Source: Butyricicoccus faecihominis
Lineage (GTDB): Bacteria > Bacillota > Clostridia > Oscillospirales > Butyricicoccaceae
Direction: 5' to 3'
Length of the DNA: 64,000 nt
Assembly (NCBI RefSeq): GCF_024462775.1
Contig: NZ_JANGCE010000002.1
Coordinates: 186,001 to 250,000, forward strand
Of the stretch, positions 8,104 through 17,704 are shown in pieces. The position numbers and the translations under genes are program-made. Under the pieces are notes generated by a model, which was not told where the DNA came from, made no database searches, and saw nothing but the letters and a program-made list of their open reading frames with translations. Position 1 is the stretch's first letter; each line of letters begins with the position of its first letter.

Positions 8104-9548
8104 TGCGGACAAAAAGTTGGACAAGTGAAGGCTCCAAGAGGAGGGAAGCACGATGTTCACTGAAGAAAAGCGCCTGCGTGCCATAGAGTTATATAGGCAG
8201 AGCAAATCTGTCACCGAGACCATACGAGAGCTAGGCTATCCCGGACGTGAGACCTTATATCGATGGCTCAAGGCACAGGCACAGCCGCCAAGGGAAAAAT
8301 CGCGGTTTCGTGGGATCAATACACCGGAGCACCCCCGTCATCCGCCGGTGAAAGTGAAATTAGCAGCGTTGCACCGTTGCTTTGAGCTTGGAGAAGATGT
8401 AAGATTAGTATCAAATGAGATCGGATACAGCCGAGCCAGCATTTATAGCTGGCGACGGAAGTACCAGCAGGAAGGGGCGGTCGCACTGATGAATCGAAAA
8501 GACAATCCAAGAAAAAAGCTTGTGCCGTGCAGGCCGTCGTCTTCAGAAGAAATGGGCCAGCTGAAGGCTCAAATACAGGATATGCAGATGGAGATCGATA
8601 TTCTGAAGGAGACGCTTAACATATTAAAAAAAGACCCCGGCGTCGATCGGACAACACTCCGGAATGCGGAGAAGGCAGCGATCATCGGCGCTCTGAAGAA
8701 TAAGTATCCGCTGTCGAAGTTGCTTGCGGCCTTACAATGTGCTCGTAGCAGCTACTATTATCAAAACAAGAGAATAAACCGGCCAGATCAATATGTGACA
8801 CAACGGATCTACATTAGAGCAATTTTTGAAGAAAACCATCTATGCTACGGGTATAGAAGGATCTATTTATCGCTCAAAAAGCGCGGTATACAGCTTTCCG
8901 AAAAGGTAATCCGCCGTTTGATGAAACAGGAACAGATACAGCCCATTCCAAGAAAACGGGCGTATCACTCCTATCGAGGTGAAATTACGCTGGCGGTCCC
9001 CAATGTAATTGCGCGTAACTTTCACGCAGACCGCCCCAATGAGAAGTGGCTGACCGATATTACGGAGTTTGCCATTCCAGCAGGAAAAGTTTATCTCTCC
9101 CCAATCATCGACTGCTTTGACGGCATGCCTGTCTGCTGGCGTATCGGCACGTCTCCCAATGCAGAACTGGTCAATCAAATGCTGGATGACGCGATCTCTA
9201 CGCTAAAAGAAGGGGAGCATCCCGTCGTCCACACCAATCGTGGCTGCCACTATCGCTGGCCCGGCTGGATTGAACGGATGGAGCAGGCGAAGCTGCAACG
9301 TTCCATGTCGAAAAAAGGCTGCCCGCCGGATAATTCCGCCTGTGAGGGCTTCTTTGGCCGTATAAAAAATGAAATGTTCTATGGGGTTTCTTGGATTAAC
9401 GTTTCCATTGAAAGCTTTATCCAGTTGCTTGATGACTATATGCTCTGGTATCGTGAAAAACGTATCAAATGCTCTCTTGGCGGGAGAAGCCCCCTCGAGT
9501 ATCGACTAAATTTCGGGCTTTGTGCGTAAGTCCAACTTTTGGTCCGCA
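8104..9548 (+). mobile_element. IS3-family insertion sequence
   Basis: A 1445-bp element starting TGCGGAC and ending GTCCGCA, with imperfect terminal inverted repeats of about 20 bp (left TGCGGACAAAAAGTTGGAC). It encloses one transposase gene. No clear 3-4 bp direct target duplication is visible; instead the flanks (AGG on the left, CCT on the right) continue the inverted similarity, as expected if it entered a palindromic repeat. Confidence 0.85.
8153..9529 (+). CDS. IS3-family transposase, single ORF, with D-to-N change in the DDE triad
   Basis: A 458-residue transposase. Two N-terminal helix-turn-helix segments (about residues 8-45 and 70-105) recognise the ends, and a coiled coil (about 130-160) follows. 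The integrase core has Asp302 (LTDITEF) and Glu398 (ACEGFFGRIKNE). The second catalytic position, in the usual H(S/T)DRG motif, is Asn362 (HTNRG), encoded by AAT at 9236-9238, with the canonical 35-residue spacing to the Glu. One G-to-A transition would explain this and should abolish strand transfer. OrfA and OrfB are joined in one frame without a frameshift signal. GAGGAGGG precedes the ATG. Confidence 0.93.
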   Translation: MFTEEKRLRAIELYRQSKSVTETIRELGYPGRETLYRWLKAQAQPPREKSRFRGINTPEHPRHPPVKVKLAALHRCFELGEDVRLVSNEIGYSRASIYSWRRKYQQEGAVALMNRKDNPRKKLVPCRPSSSEEMGQLKAQIQDMQMEIDILKETLNILKKDPGVDRTTLRNAEKAAIIGALKNKYPLSKLLAALQCARSSYYYQNKRINRPDQYVTQRIYIRAIFEENHLCYGYRRIYLSLKKRGIQLSEKVIRRLMKQEQIQPIPRKRAYHSYRGEITLAVPNVIARNFHADRPNEKWLTDITEFAIPAGKVYLSPIIDCFDGMPVCWRIGTSPNAELVNQMLDDAISTLKEGEHPVVHTNRGCHYRWPGWIERMEQAKLQRSMSKKGCPPDNSACEGFFGRIKNEMFYGVSWINVSIESFIQLLDDYMLWYREKRIKCSLGGRSPLEYRLNFGLCA

Positions 9549-9640
9549 CCTCCCATGCTCCCGGATTTTATGGATTTTGCTCTTGCGGCAAAATCCTATT
9601 TTATGCGCGCTGCGGCGCGTGGAGGTTCTTTGACAGTCTG

Positions 9641-9670
9641 CAAAGAGAGCGCTTAACAGCGCTCTCTTTT
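9641..9670 (+). repeat. 30-bp direct repeat, right copy
   Basis: Exact repeat of 7939-7968, directly adjoining the right terminal inverted repeat of the inserted element. It includes the second copy of the terminator hairpin. Confidence 0.85.
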
Positions 9671-9671
9671 T
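9644..9671 (+). terminator. Duplicate copy of the terminator hairpin
   Basis: Same 9-bp stem and six-base loop as at 7942-7965, followed by seven T. It is now separated from its original gene by the mobile element. Confidence 0.7.
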
Positions 9672-9688
9672 TATATAAGTGCGGCGTT

Positions 9689-9734
9689 AAAAAAGCCAAG
9701 GCGTTTCGCCCAATCGAAACGCCTTGGCTTTTTC
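9689..9734. terminator. Bidirectional terminator below the EamA transporter gene
   Basis: A long perfect stem (AAGCCAAGGCGTTTCG and its complement) with loop CCCAAT, flanked by A-run and T-run. It serves the minus-strand EamA gene that ends at 9774. Confidence 0.85.
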
Positions 9735-9773
9735 TTTCGTTATACAAGTGCAGCACCGCTAATCTGCTGCATT

Positions 9774-10730
9774 TTATTCTATGGCTCCGTCGGACACAGC
9801 TGGCGCAGGTTGCTCCGCCGCTTCCGGCTCAGGTATCGGCTTTTTGTCCTTGCCCGCCAGCAATATCATTGCCGCGACGATAAACGCAATGCCGGCATAA
9901 TCCATGACTTGCAGCGGTACGCCCAGCCAAAACACGCTTAAAATCGCCGAAGTAACCGGCTCAACCGCCGCAATAATGCTGCCCTTCGCCGCGCCGATGC
10001 GGCGCACGCCTTCCAGATAGCAGCAGAAGGCGCAGATCGTTCCGAACAGAACGATAACAATCAAACCACAAACCGTAACCGCATCCCATTGGCCAACGAT
10101 ATGCCAAGGCTGAAAGATCGCTCCCAGCGCGATACCGCCGATCAGCATACCGAAGCCGGTGACCGGCACCGTGTCATACCGTTCGATCAATGCGCGCGGC
10201 TGCACGCTGTATACCGCAAACGCACACGCGCCGATCATGCACCAGACAAACGCTTTGCCGCTCAGCGCGAGCTGCGTTGGATCGCCATGCGTCGCCAACA
10301 AATATACGCCCACGATCGCACACAAAACAGCCAGCAATTCCTGCTTGCTCGGCATACGTTTTTCGCGCAGCGCCAGCCAGACCAATACGATCGCCGGACC
10401 GGTATACTGCAACGTCGTTGCCGTAGCCGCGTTAGAGAGCTCAATAGAGCGAAAAAACGCATACTGGCACAGCGCCATGCCAAATAGCCCAAACACCACC
10501 AACGCGCCCACTTTCCGCGCGGAGCGAAACATCGCGGTCGCTTTGCCGCGCCAGCGCGCAAGCGAATACAGCGTCAGCAGGATACCGGCGACCGTCAGCC
10601 GCACCGAAACCAGCCAATCGGCATTGAGGCCGCGGTTCATAAACAGATATTGACCGCAAGCGCCTGAAAAGGCCCAGCACATACCGCCAAAGGCCGCCAT
10701 AAAATAACCGATGCGTTTGTATCTTCCCAT
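9774..10730 (-). CDS. EamA/DMT-family transporter
   Basis: A 318-residue membrane protein with about ten hydrophobic helices arranged as two EamA repeats (residues about 8-140 and 155-295), typical of RhaT/YdcZ-like exporters of amino acids or metabolites. The Pro/Glu-rich tail after residue 295 is cytoplasmic. GGGAGG lies 7 bases before the ATG. It follows groEL on the same strand after 121 bases, and a strong terminator ends it. The transported substrate is unknown. Confidence 0.85.
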   Translation of the reverse strand: MGRYKRIGYFMAAFGGMCWAFSGACGQYLFMNRGLNADWLVSVRLTVAGILLTLYSLARWRGKATAMFRSARKVGALVVFGLFGMALCQYAFFRSIELSNAATATTLQYTGPAIVLVWLALREKRMPSKQELLAVLCAIVGVYLLATHGDPTQLALSGKAFVWCMIGACAFAVYSVQPRALIERYDTVPVTGFGMLIGGIALGAIFQPWHIVGQWDAVTVCGLIVIVLFGTICAFCCYLEGVRRIGAAKGSIIAAVEPVTSAILSVFWLGVPLQVMDYAGIAFIVAAMILLAGKDKKPIPEPEAAEQPAPAVSDGAIE

Positions 10731-10851
10731 ATGAATCCTCCCTCATATTGGAAATGTTCGCTGCGTCAAACCGGCGGCTCTTGCGCAAATTCATAGCCGT
10801 ATGCATATGGTGAAAGCCTTGTATGGAACAGTGAAAAGCTTTCTCACAGGG

Positions 10852-12495
<1,644 letters not shown>

Positions 12496-12664
12496 TTATG
12501 GGTGATATCTAAGGATTTGAAAGGAAGCAAATACCACCGAATTATATTATACTACAAATTAATTGGTAATTCCAGTAAAACAGCGCAAAGCCTTGGACCG
12601 CACAAGTCTGCTGAAGCCTTTTTTAGATTCTTCTCCGAAAGAACCGCGCCGCGTGGGAATATCC

Positions 12665-12704
12665 GAAAAAAGCCAAGGAGACTCGCTTTCGCGAGGCTCC
12701 TTGG
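12665..12704 (-). terminator. Terminator of the BCCT operon
   Basis: On the minus strand, a stem of CCAAGGAG-CTCGC type with a GAAA-like loop, followed by CTTTTTTC, lies about 45 bases after the BCCT stop. The remaining bases between groEL and the BCCT gene hold a TATAAT-rich stretch (about 12541-12552) that may be the groEL promoter. Confidence 0.85.
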
Positions 12705-12749
12705 ATGCCGCGGCTGCCTAAAACGGCCTCGGCGCTTTCCGTATGGCAA

Positions 12750-14399
12750 TCAAACCTTGACTGCCACCTTCTCTTCTACCTTTTCTTGTGGCTTTGCTTC
12801 ATCAGCCTGTTTCTCATCTTCCGCCAACGCTTCCTGCCGTTCCTCCTCTTCCTGCTGCGCAATAATCTTCGCGTGCAGGCCGATTCGGTCGTCATGCTTG
12901 AGCCATCGCATCAGTCCGATTTGCGTGCCCACCAGAATAACTAAAAACGGCGCTGAAAGAATGATCGCGATTTGCTTAATCGCAGTAAAGCTTGCGCCAA
13001 CCAAAATGATCGCCATTGGGATCACCGCGAGCAATACGCAGAAGAACAAACGCAAGGCCATTTTAGGCGTTCCCCGTTTTGTCACAGTTTCAGCCAGCGC
13101 CAACGAGGCCGAGTCCATGGACGGCGCCACGAAGCCAACGATCAGCAATAGTATAATAAATGGAAGCAGTGTTTTTCCTAGCGGCAGTACCTCTAAAATC
13201 CGGTAGATCGCCGCATCGCCCACGCCGCTGGTAACCAGACCGATTACATCGACCGTACCCTGCAGATGCGTAAAGATGGAAAAGCTGCCGTTGATGCCGA
13301 AAATCGCGATACCGCCGCCCGTCATGATAAACATCGTGTAGATGGCTACTTCCCGAATCGTTCTTCCCTTAGATACCTTGGCAATGAAAATACCCATCAT
13401 CGCCACATAGTTGAGATAGAACGCCACGAAGTAGATCGTCCACGCTTCGGGGAAACCGGTATTGGAGACCGGATCGGTGAACAGCGCCATTCTGGGAAGC
13501 TTTACGATCATATGGCCCAGCGAATTGACGATGTTCTTGAGAATAAAAGTGGTCGGCCCCATAAACAACACGAACAGGAGGAACAGTACACAGAGGATCG
13601 AAGCGGCATTGCTAATGACTTTCATACCCTTCTGTGTGCCAAGATAGGCCGTGATCGAGTAAACGACCGCGATGAACGCAATGACACCGATCTGCACCAC
13701 CGGAGTTGCCTCCCAGCCGAACAGCTGCTTGAGACCGCCGGTTGCCAGCGGCACCGCCAACCCCAAAGAAGAGCTCAGCGCGCCTAAAATGCCGAAAATA
13801 ACCAGAAAATCAATGACCTTGCCAATAGCGTTCTTTCCCTTTACCTTTTCGCCCAGCATCGCGCAGCAGACCGCGCTCGTTTGGAAGGACTTCAACTTTC
13901 TGACATATACGCCGTAGGCGATTGCCACACCCATGATGGTGTACATGGATTGGTTGACAACGCCCCAGTGGAAGAACTGATAACCAAGAGACGACTCGAT
14001 GACCTCCACGCTGCCGGGCACCATGCCGAGACCGGGCGTTTGATAATAACTCGCCCACTCGGTAAAGGACCAATATAGTGCGGCCGACGCGAGCGACGCC
14101 AACAGCATCATTGAAAAATAGCTGAAATTAGAGTATTCCGGCTTACAGTTTCCGAGCCGGACCTTGCCATACTTACCGAAACAGAGATAGAGTCCAACGA
14201 TAAAGGTCACAAACGCCACTACCTCAAAAATCGATCCCAATCCGGAAATCATCAAATTAAAGAAGGAACTGATCGCGTTCAGCGTCGATTCCGGGTTCAA
14301 GATCATGAAGATGATGAATACAATGAGCACCGCCACGCTTACGACGATCAAACCGACTTCAACATCTGAATTTTTGCCTTGCTTTGTGTTTTTTCCCAT
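12750..14399 (-). CDS. BCCT-family transporter with an atypical substrate box
   Basis: A 549-residue membrane protein with about 12 helices and a charged C-terminal tail (after residue 500). The BCCT signature region is clear: YWSFTEWASYYQTP at about 110-122 and IFIAKVSKGRTIRE at about 337-350. In carnitine and betaine carriers the helix before that motif carries WAWW, which cages the trimethylammonium group. Here residues 318-331 read EAWTIYFVAFYLNY, so the second tryptophan cluster is missing. The substrate may not be a classical quaternary amine. It is the last gene of the acyl-CoA dehydrogenase/CoA-transferase operon and probably imports that pathway's substrate. Confidence 0.88.
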   Translation of the reverse strand: MGKNTKQGKNSDVEVGLIVVSVAVLIVFIIFMILNPESTLNAISSFFNLMISGLGSIFEVVAFVTFIVGLYLCFGKYGKVRLGNCKPEYSNFSYFSMMLLASLASAALYWSFTEWASYYQTPGLGMVPGSVEVIESSLGYQFFHWGVVNQSMYTIMGVAIAYGVYVRKLKSFQTSAVCCAMLGEKVKGKNAIGKVIDFLVIFGILGALSSSLGLAVPLATGGLKQLFGWEATPVVQIGVIAFIAVVYSITAYLGTQKGMKVISNAASILCVLFLLFVLFMGPTTFILKNIVNSLGHMIVKLPRMALFTDPVSNTGFPEAWTIYFVAFYLNYVAMMGIFIAKVSKGRTIREVAIYTMFIMTGGGIAIFGINGSFSIFTHLQGTVDVIGLVTSGVGDAAIYRILEVLPLGKTLLPFIILLLIVGFVAPSMDSASLALAETVTKRGTPKMALRLFFCVLLAVIPMAIILVGASFTAIKQIAIILSAPFLVILVGTQIGLMRWLKHDDRIGLHAKIIAQQEEEERQEALAEDEKQADEAKPQEKVEEKVAVKV

Positions 14400-14432
14400 T
14401 CTTTCCTCGCCTCCGTTCTGTTTATTGTTAGG

Positions 14433-14846
14433 TCATACCGTTAATATTTTCCTCATCAAGTCAGTGATCGGACGGCTGGCGCGTTTTTCTATATCATAGC
14501 CTACATATACAGATTCGCACCACAGGATCAGATCGTCCTCTCCCTGCCGGTATATTTCAAACTCAATGGTAAAGCTCTTGCGGCCGATCTTGATCTTGCG
14601 AATGCCGACCTCGAGCATATCCCCTTCATATGCACTGGAAACAAATTCGTAGGTAGACTTTTTATGGCACACCTCGGAGTCGTACTTTTCCGCAAGCTCT
14701 TTATAGGAATATCCTCTTGAGCGGAGAAATTCTTCAAAAGCCAAATCGGTATATGCCACATAATTGCCGTTATACACAATGCCTTGGCGGTCAACCTCGC
14801 CAAAGCGAACGCGCAAGGGGCAGAAGAAAACGCAGTCTTTTCTCAT
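14433..14846 (-). CDS. Acyl-CoA thioesterase, 4-hydroxybenzoyl-CoA thioesterase/YbgC family
   Basis: A 137-residue hot-dog-fold protein. The active-site motif FGEVDRQGIVYNGNYVAYTD at about 15-34 matches the D-x-x-G-(I/V)-V pattern of YbgC/FadM enzymes, with the Asp as the likely catalytic residue. The ATG overlaps the stop of the ferredoxin gene by 4 bases, so translation is coupled. It probably releases CoA from a product or a dead-end intermediate of the pathway; the acyl group is unknown. Confidence 0.85.
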   Translation of the reverse strand: MRKDCVFFCPLRVRFGEVDRQGIVYNGNYVAYTDLAFEEFLRSRGYSYKELAEKYDSEVCHKKSTYEFVSSAYEGDMLEVGIRKIKIGRKSFTIEFEIYRQGEDDLILWCESVYVGYDIEKRASRPITDLMRKILTV

Positions 14847-15262
14847 TTTGATTCTCCCTGTTTCTTCCGGTATTCGCGAGATCTATTCAGGCGCTTTTGC
14901 GCCGCGCGCAATGCAGCGGCCGCGTTGGCCGAGCGTTTACGCACTTTGTGCCGGAGCGCGCCAAAGGCGCACACGTCTACGCAGTACCCGCAGTTGATAC
15001 AGGTCAGAAAGGCTGTGGTAATCCCCCGCGGATAGCCCTCCTCGTCGACCTCGATCACGCGCATGGGGCAAATGTCGACACAGGCATTGCACTTAACGCA
15101 TTTTTCCTTATCCGGCGAAATCAGTTCAACGGTTCTCACAACTATGTCCTTTCCAAAAAATCCACCCAATGCGCCGCCTTGCATTTTCATGCAGGCTGTG
15201 CATTGGGTGGATCGTTTGTTGCACCCATAACATTTTTCAACCTGCTTGGTGCACAGCTCCAT
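14843..15262 (-). CDS. 2[4Fe-4S] ferredoxin-like protein with an extra N-terminal Cys cluster
   Basis: A 139-residue protein with two classic cluster motifs, CVKCNACVDICP and CINCGYCVDVCAFGA. The N-terminus adds six more cysteines (CTKQVEKCYGCNKRSTQCTAC), which could hold a third cluster or zinc. The C-terminal 30 residues are strongly basic. The start overlaps the upstream CoA-transferase gene by 26 bases and lacks a strong RBS, suggesting coupling. In this operon it probably exchanges electrons with the acyl-CoA dehydrogenase or a reductase; no electron-transfer flavoprotein genes are present here. Confidence 0.82.
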   Translation of the reverse strand: MELCTKQVEKCYGCNKRSTQCTACMKMQGGALGGFFGKDIVVRTVELISPDKEKCVKCNACVDICPMRVIEVDEEGYPRGITTAFLTCINCGYCVDVCAFGALRHKVRKRSANAAAALRAAQKRLNRSREYRKKQGESK

Positions 15263-16439
15263 CTGCGATCAGGCTATCGATCTTCTGCTGGCTGTATCCC
15301 AGCCCGCTGAGTATCTCTTTGCTGTTTGCACCCGGGGAACCGGCCGCCGACGCGTTCGGGTCGACCGGCGTCTTGCTGAATAGGATGGGCGTATTGGTAA
15401 CGGTGTACTCGCCTACGCCAAGCTGATCGATCTTGGTTATCACATTGAGTGATTTTGTTTGTGGGTTGTTATCAAACTCCTGCAGCGACTGTACCGCAGC
15501 TGCTGGTACGCCGGCCTTGCCGAGTTTATTCTCCAAATCATAGCGGCCCATGGATTTTGTCGCTTTTTCCAGCTCCGCGATCAATGCTTCCCTGTTCTGA
15601 ACCCGCTGCTCGTTGCCGGCGAAGCGCGGATCCGATACAAGAGCGTCCAGCCCCAGCGTATTGCACAGCGCCCGCCACTCTTCCTCCTTGGTCACAGCCA
15701 CAACGACGTTGCCGTCCTTGGCCGCAAATTCACCGTAAGGCGCATACCATACATAATGGTTGCCCGTGCGCTCGGTGAACTCGCCCGTGATGGAGTGCTC
15801 CAGCACCGGCGACTCGCACATATAAAATGCGCAGTCGAGCATCGCAATGTCCACGCGCAGTCCCTTGCCGGTCCGCTGCTTGTGCAGAAGCGCCATGGAC
15901 AGGCCGCGCAGCAGCTGCAAGCCGGCCCAAGTATCGCACAGAGAGAAACCGGGCTTGATCGGCGCGTCTCCCGCCATACCGGTCTGCCCTACCAGACCGC
16001 TGCGGGCCGCGGCGATAATATCCATGCACGGAAGGTGGGACAGCGGTCCATATGTACCAAAACCGGAGATCGAGCCATAGATCAAGCCGGGATTGACTTC
16101 GAGCATCTTATCGTAACCGATGCCGAGTTTTTCCAGCGTGCCTGCCTTGAAGTTCTCGATAACGATGTCCACCTGCGCGACCAGATCAAGGACGACGCGC
16201 TTGCCTTCTTCGGAGCGCATATCGATCGCAATGCCCTTCTTGCCTCGGTTGTATTGGCAAAAATACAAGCTGATATCATTGACGTACGGTCCGTATTCGC
16301 GCGAGATATCGCCCGCGCCGGGCCGTTCGATCTTAATTACCTCCGCGCCCATATCCGCCAGCATCATCCCGCAGAACGGAGCAGATAGAACCTGAGAAAA
16401 ATCAAGAACTTTGATCCCGTTAAGAGGTCCTTTCTTCAT
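15237..16439 (-). CDS. Class III CoA-transferase (CaiB/BaiF family), operon copy 1
   Basis: A 400-residue family III CoA-transferase with N-terminal GIKVLDFSQVLSAPFCGMML, the IVIENFKAGTLEKLG block and catalytic Asp140 in LPCMDIIAAARSGL. The ATG at 16437-16439 is used because GAGGAGAG precedes it; an upstream GTG in frame would place the RBS inside the gene. It lies 37 bases below the second CoA-transferase gene. Two non-identical class III enzymes in one operon suggest either two substrates, or one enzyme for initial activation and one for recycling CoA from the product. Confidence 0.9.
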   Translation of the reverse strand: MKKGPLNGIKVLDFSQVLSAPFCGMMLADMGAEVIKIERPGAGDISREYGPYVNDISLYFCQYNRGKKGIAIDMRSEEGKRVVLDLVAQVDIVIENFKAGTLEKLGIGYDKMLEVNPGLIYGSISGFGTYGPLSHLPCMDIIAAARSGLVGQTGMAGDAPIKPGFSLCDTWAGLQLLRGLSMALLHKQRTGKGLRVDIAMLDCAFYMCESPVLEHSITGEFTERTGNHYVWYAPYGEFAAKDGNVVVAVTKEEEWRALCNTLGLDALVSDPRFAGNEQRVQNREALIAELEKATKSMGRYDLENKLGKAGVPAAAVQSLQEFDNNPQTKSLNVITKIDQLGVGEYTVTNTPILFSKTPVDPNASAAGSPGANSKEILSGLGYSQQKIDSLIADGAVHQAG

Positions 16440-16476
16440 TTTCACTCTCCTCACTTATCTTATCCACACACGCCGC

Positions 16477-17655
16477 TCAAACGACGCCTTGCTGCTGCAG
16501 CTTTGTAAGCGCCGCTGCATCGATCCCCAAGGCGGAGTAGAGCTGCGCGTTCTGCTCTCCGATCGCCGGCGCGGCGCGCAGAGGCTCCTCTTGCTCTTCG
16601 GCGAACTTGACCGGCTTGCCCGGCATTTCCAGTTCGCCCAGATCGTTATCCTTCACAGAAACGATCATATTTCTTACCTTTAATTGCGGCTGCTGGAGCG
16701 CTTCCTTGGTCGTCGAACACATCGTGCCCGGAATCAGCGTTTTATCGCAAATATCTGCAATTTCCTGCATGGAGTAGGTCGAGAACAGCGTTTCCAGCTT
16801 GACGCGCAGATCGCCGAAATAATGGTAGCCGCGCACCAGATTGGAACAGTACAACTCGTCTTCCTTCCACTCCGGCCGTTCAAATGCATCGCAGAACTTG
16901 GCCCACTGTGCATCCGACGAAATGCCCATGGCGACGTAGCCGTCTTTGCATTTAAGAATATCATAGGGGTTGATCAGCGGATGGGCGTTGCCTGTGCGCA
17001 TCGGGTCCTCATGCTCCGCGCCGTAGGTGATGACCTTATCCTCTGAAATAGCGATGGCCGAACCGCAAAGCGTCGTTTCCACCAGCTGACCTTCGCCGGT
17101 TTCCTTGGCGTGATAGACCGCCAGACACACCGCGGAGGATAGGAAACTCGCCGCGTAGCGCTCCGAGATTGAGAAGCCGATCCGCGCGGGCGGATTTTCC
17201 GGGAAGCCGGTAAAGTGCATCACGCCGCTTTTGGCCTGCGCGATCAGATCGTACTGCGGTGTGTTCGCCCCTTCGCCGGTCGAACCGTATGCCGAAATGC
17301 GTCCATATACGAGGGATGGTTTGATAGCTGATAATTCTTCATATCCCAGACCAAGCGCCTGCATCGTGCCGGCAGGAAAGTTCTCCAAAACAACATCGGC
17401 CGTGGCCGCCAGCTTTTTGAATATCTCTTTGCCCTCGGGATGATTCAGATCGAGCGTAATGCTCTTCTTGCCGCGATCACGGAAGCTATGATGAATACTG
17501 GCGCCATTTTTTAATGGCGCCAGCATTCTCAGCGGATCCCCGGTCTCCGGAGCTTCAACTTTTATAACTTCCGCTCCGTAATCAGCCAGTTCCATCCCGC
17601 AGTAACCGGAAAGTGTCATCAAATCGAGTACTTTGATTCCTTCTAAAGGATACAT
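16477..17655 (-). CDS. Class III CoA-transferase (CaiB/BaiF family), operon copy 2
   Basis: A 392-residue family III CoA-transferase, clearly diverged from its neighbour. It has LEGIKVLDLMTLSGYCGMEL at the N-terminus, VVLENFPAGTMQALG at about 88-102 and catalytic Asp136 in PQYDLIAQAKSGVM. The gene lies 49 bases after the acyl-CoA dehydrogenase gene with GGAGGT upstream of the ATG. It acts in the cytoplasm, probably making the CoA ester that the dehydrogenase oxidises. Substrate unknown. Confidence 0.9.
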   Translation of the reverse strand: MYPLEGIKVLDLMTLSGYCGMELADYGAEVIKVEAPETGDPLRMLAPLKNGASIHHSFRDRGKKSITLDLNHPEGKEIFKKLAATADVVLENFPAGTMQALGLGYEELSAIKPSLVYGRISAYGSTGEGANTPQYDLIAQAKSGVMHFTGFPENPPARIGFSISERYAASFLSSAVCLAVYHAKETGEGQLVETTLCGSAIAISEDKVITYGAEHEDPMRTGNAHPLINPYDILKCKDGYVAMGISSDAQWAKFCDAFERPEWKEDELYCSNLVRGYHYFGDLRVKLETLFSTYSMQEIADICDKTLIPGTMCSTTKEALQQPQLKVRNMIVSVKDNDLGELEMPGKPVKFAEEQEEPLRAAPAIGEQNAQLYSALGIDAAALTKLQQQGVV

Positions 17656-17704
17656 AGTGACCTCCTATTACTGTGAGAAGAAAGCCTCACGGGTTTGTTT
17701 TTAA

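Larger units (their letters stand above)
7969..9640. mobile_element. Repeat element with 12-bp terminal inverted repeats, carrying a nested IS3-family element
   Basis: The segment begins CAGACTGTCAAA and ends with its exact reverse complement at 9629-9640. Its left end holds a perfect hairpin (7969-8000) and a fold-back block with TCGATCGAAA arms (8001-8031). Both sides outside the IS match, in reverse orientation, the element at 52714-52996: the block around 8001-8050 equals 52943-52996, and 9575-9630 corresponds to 52716-52760. The IS therefore landed inside an older, IS-free repeat. No protein is encoded outside the IS, so the host element is probably non-autonomous (MITE-like). Confidence 0.75.

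Noticed and set aside
8101-9551. Short direct target duplication of the IS3 element
   Set aside because: The flanks AGG and CCT are inverted, not direct, copies; they fit insertion into a palindromic repeat.
15459-16388. Long plus-strand frame across the CoA-transferase gene
   Set aside because: Antisense to a clear class III CoA-transferase; no RBS and no family match.
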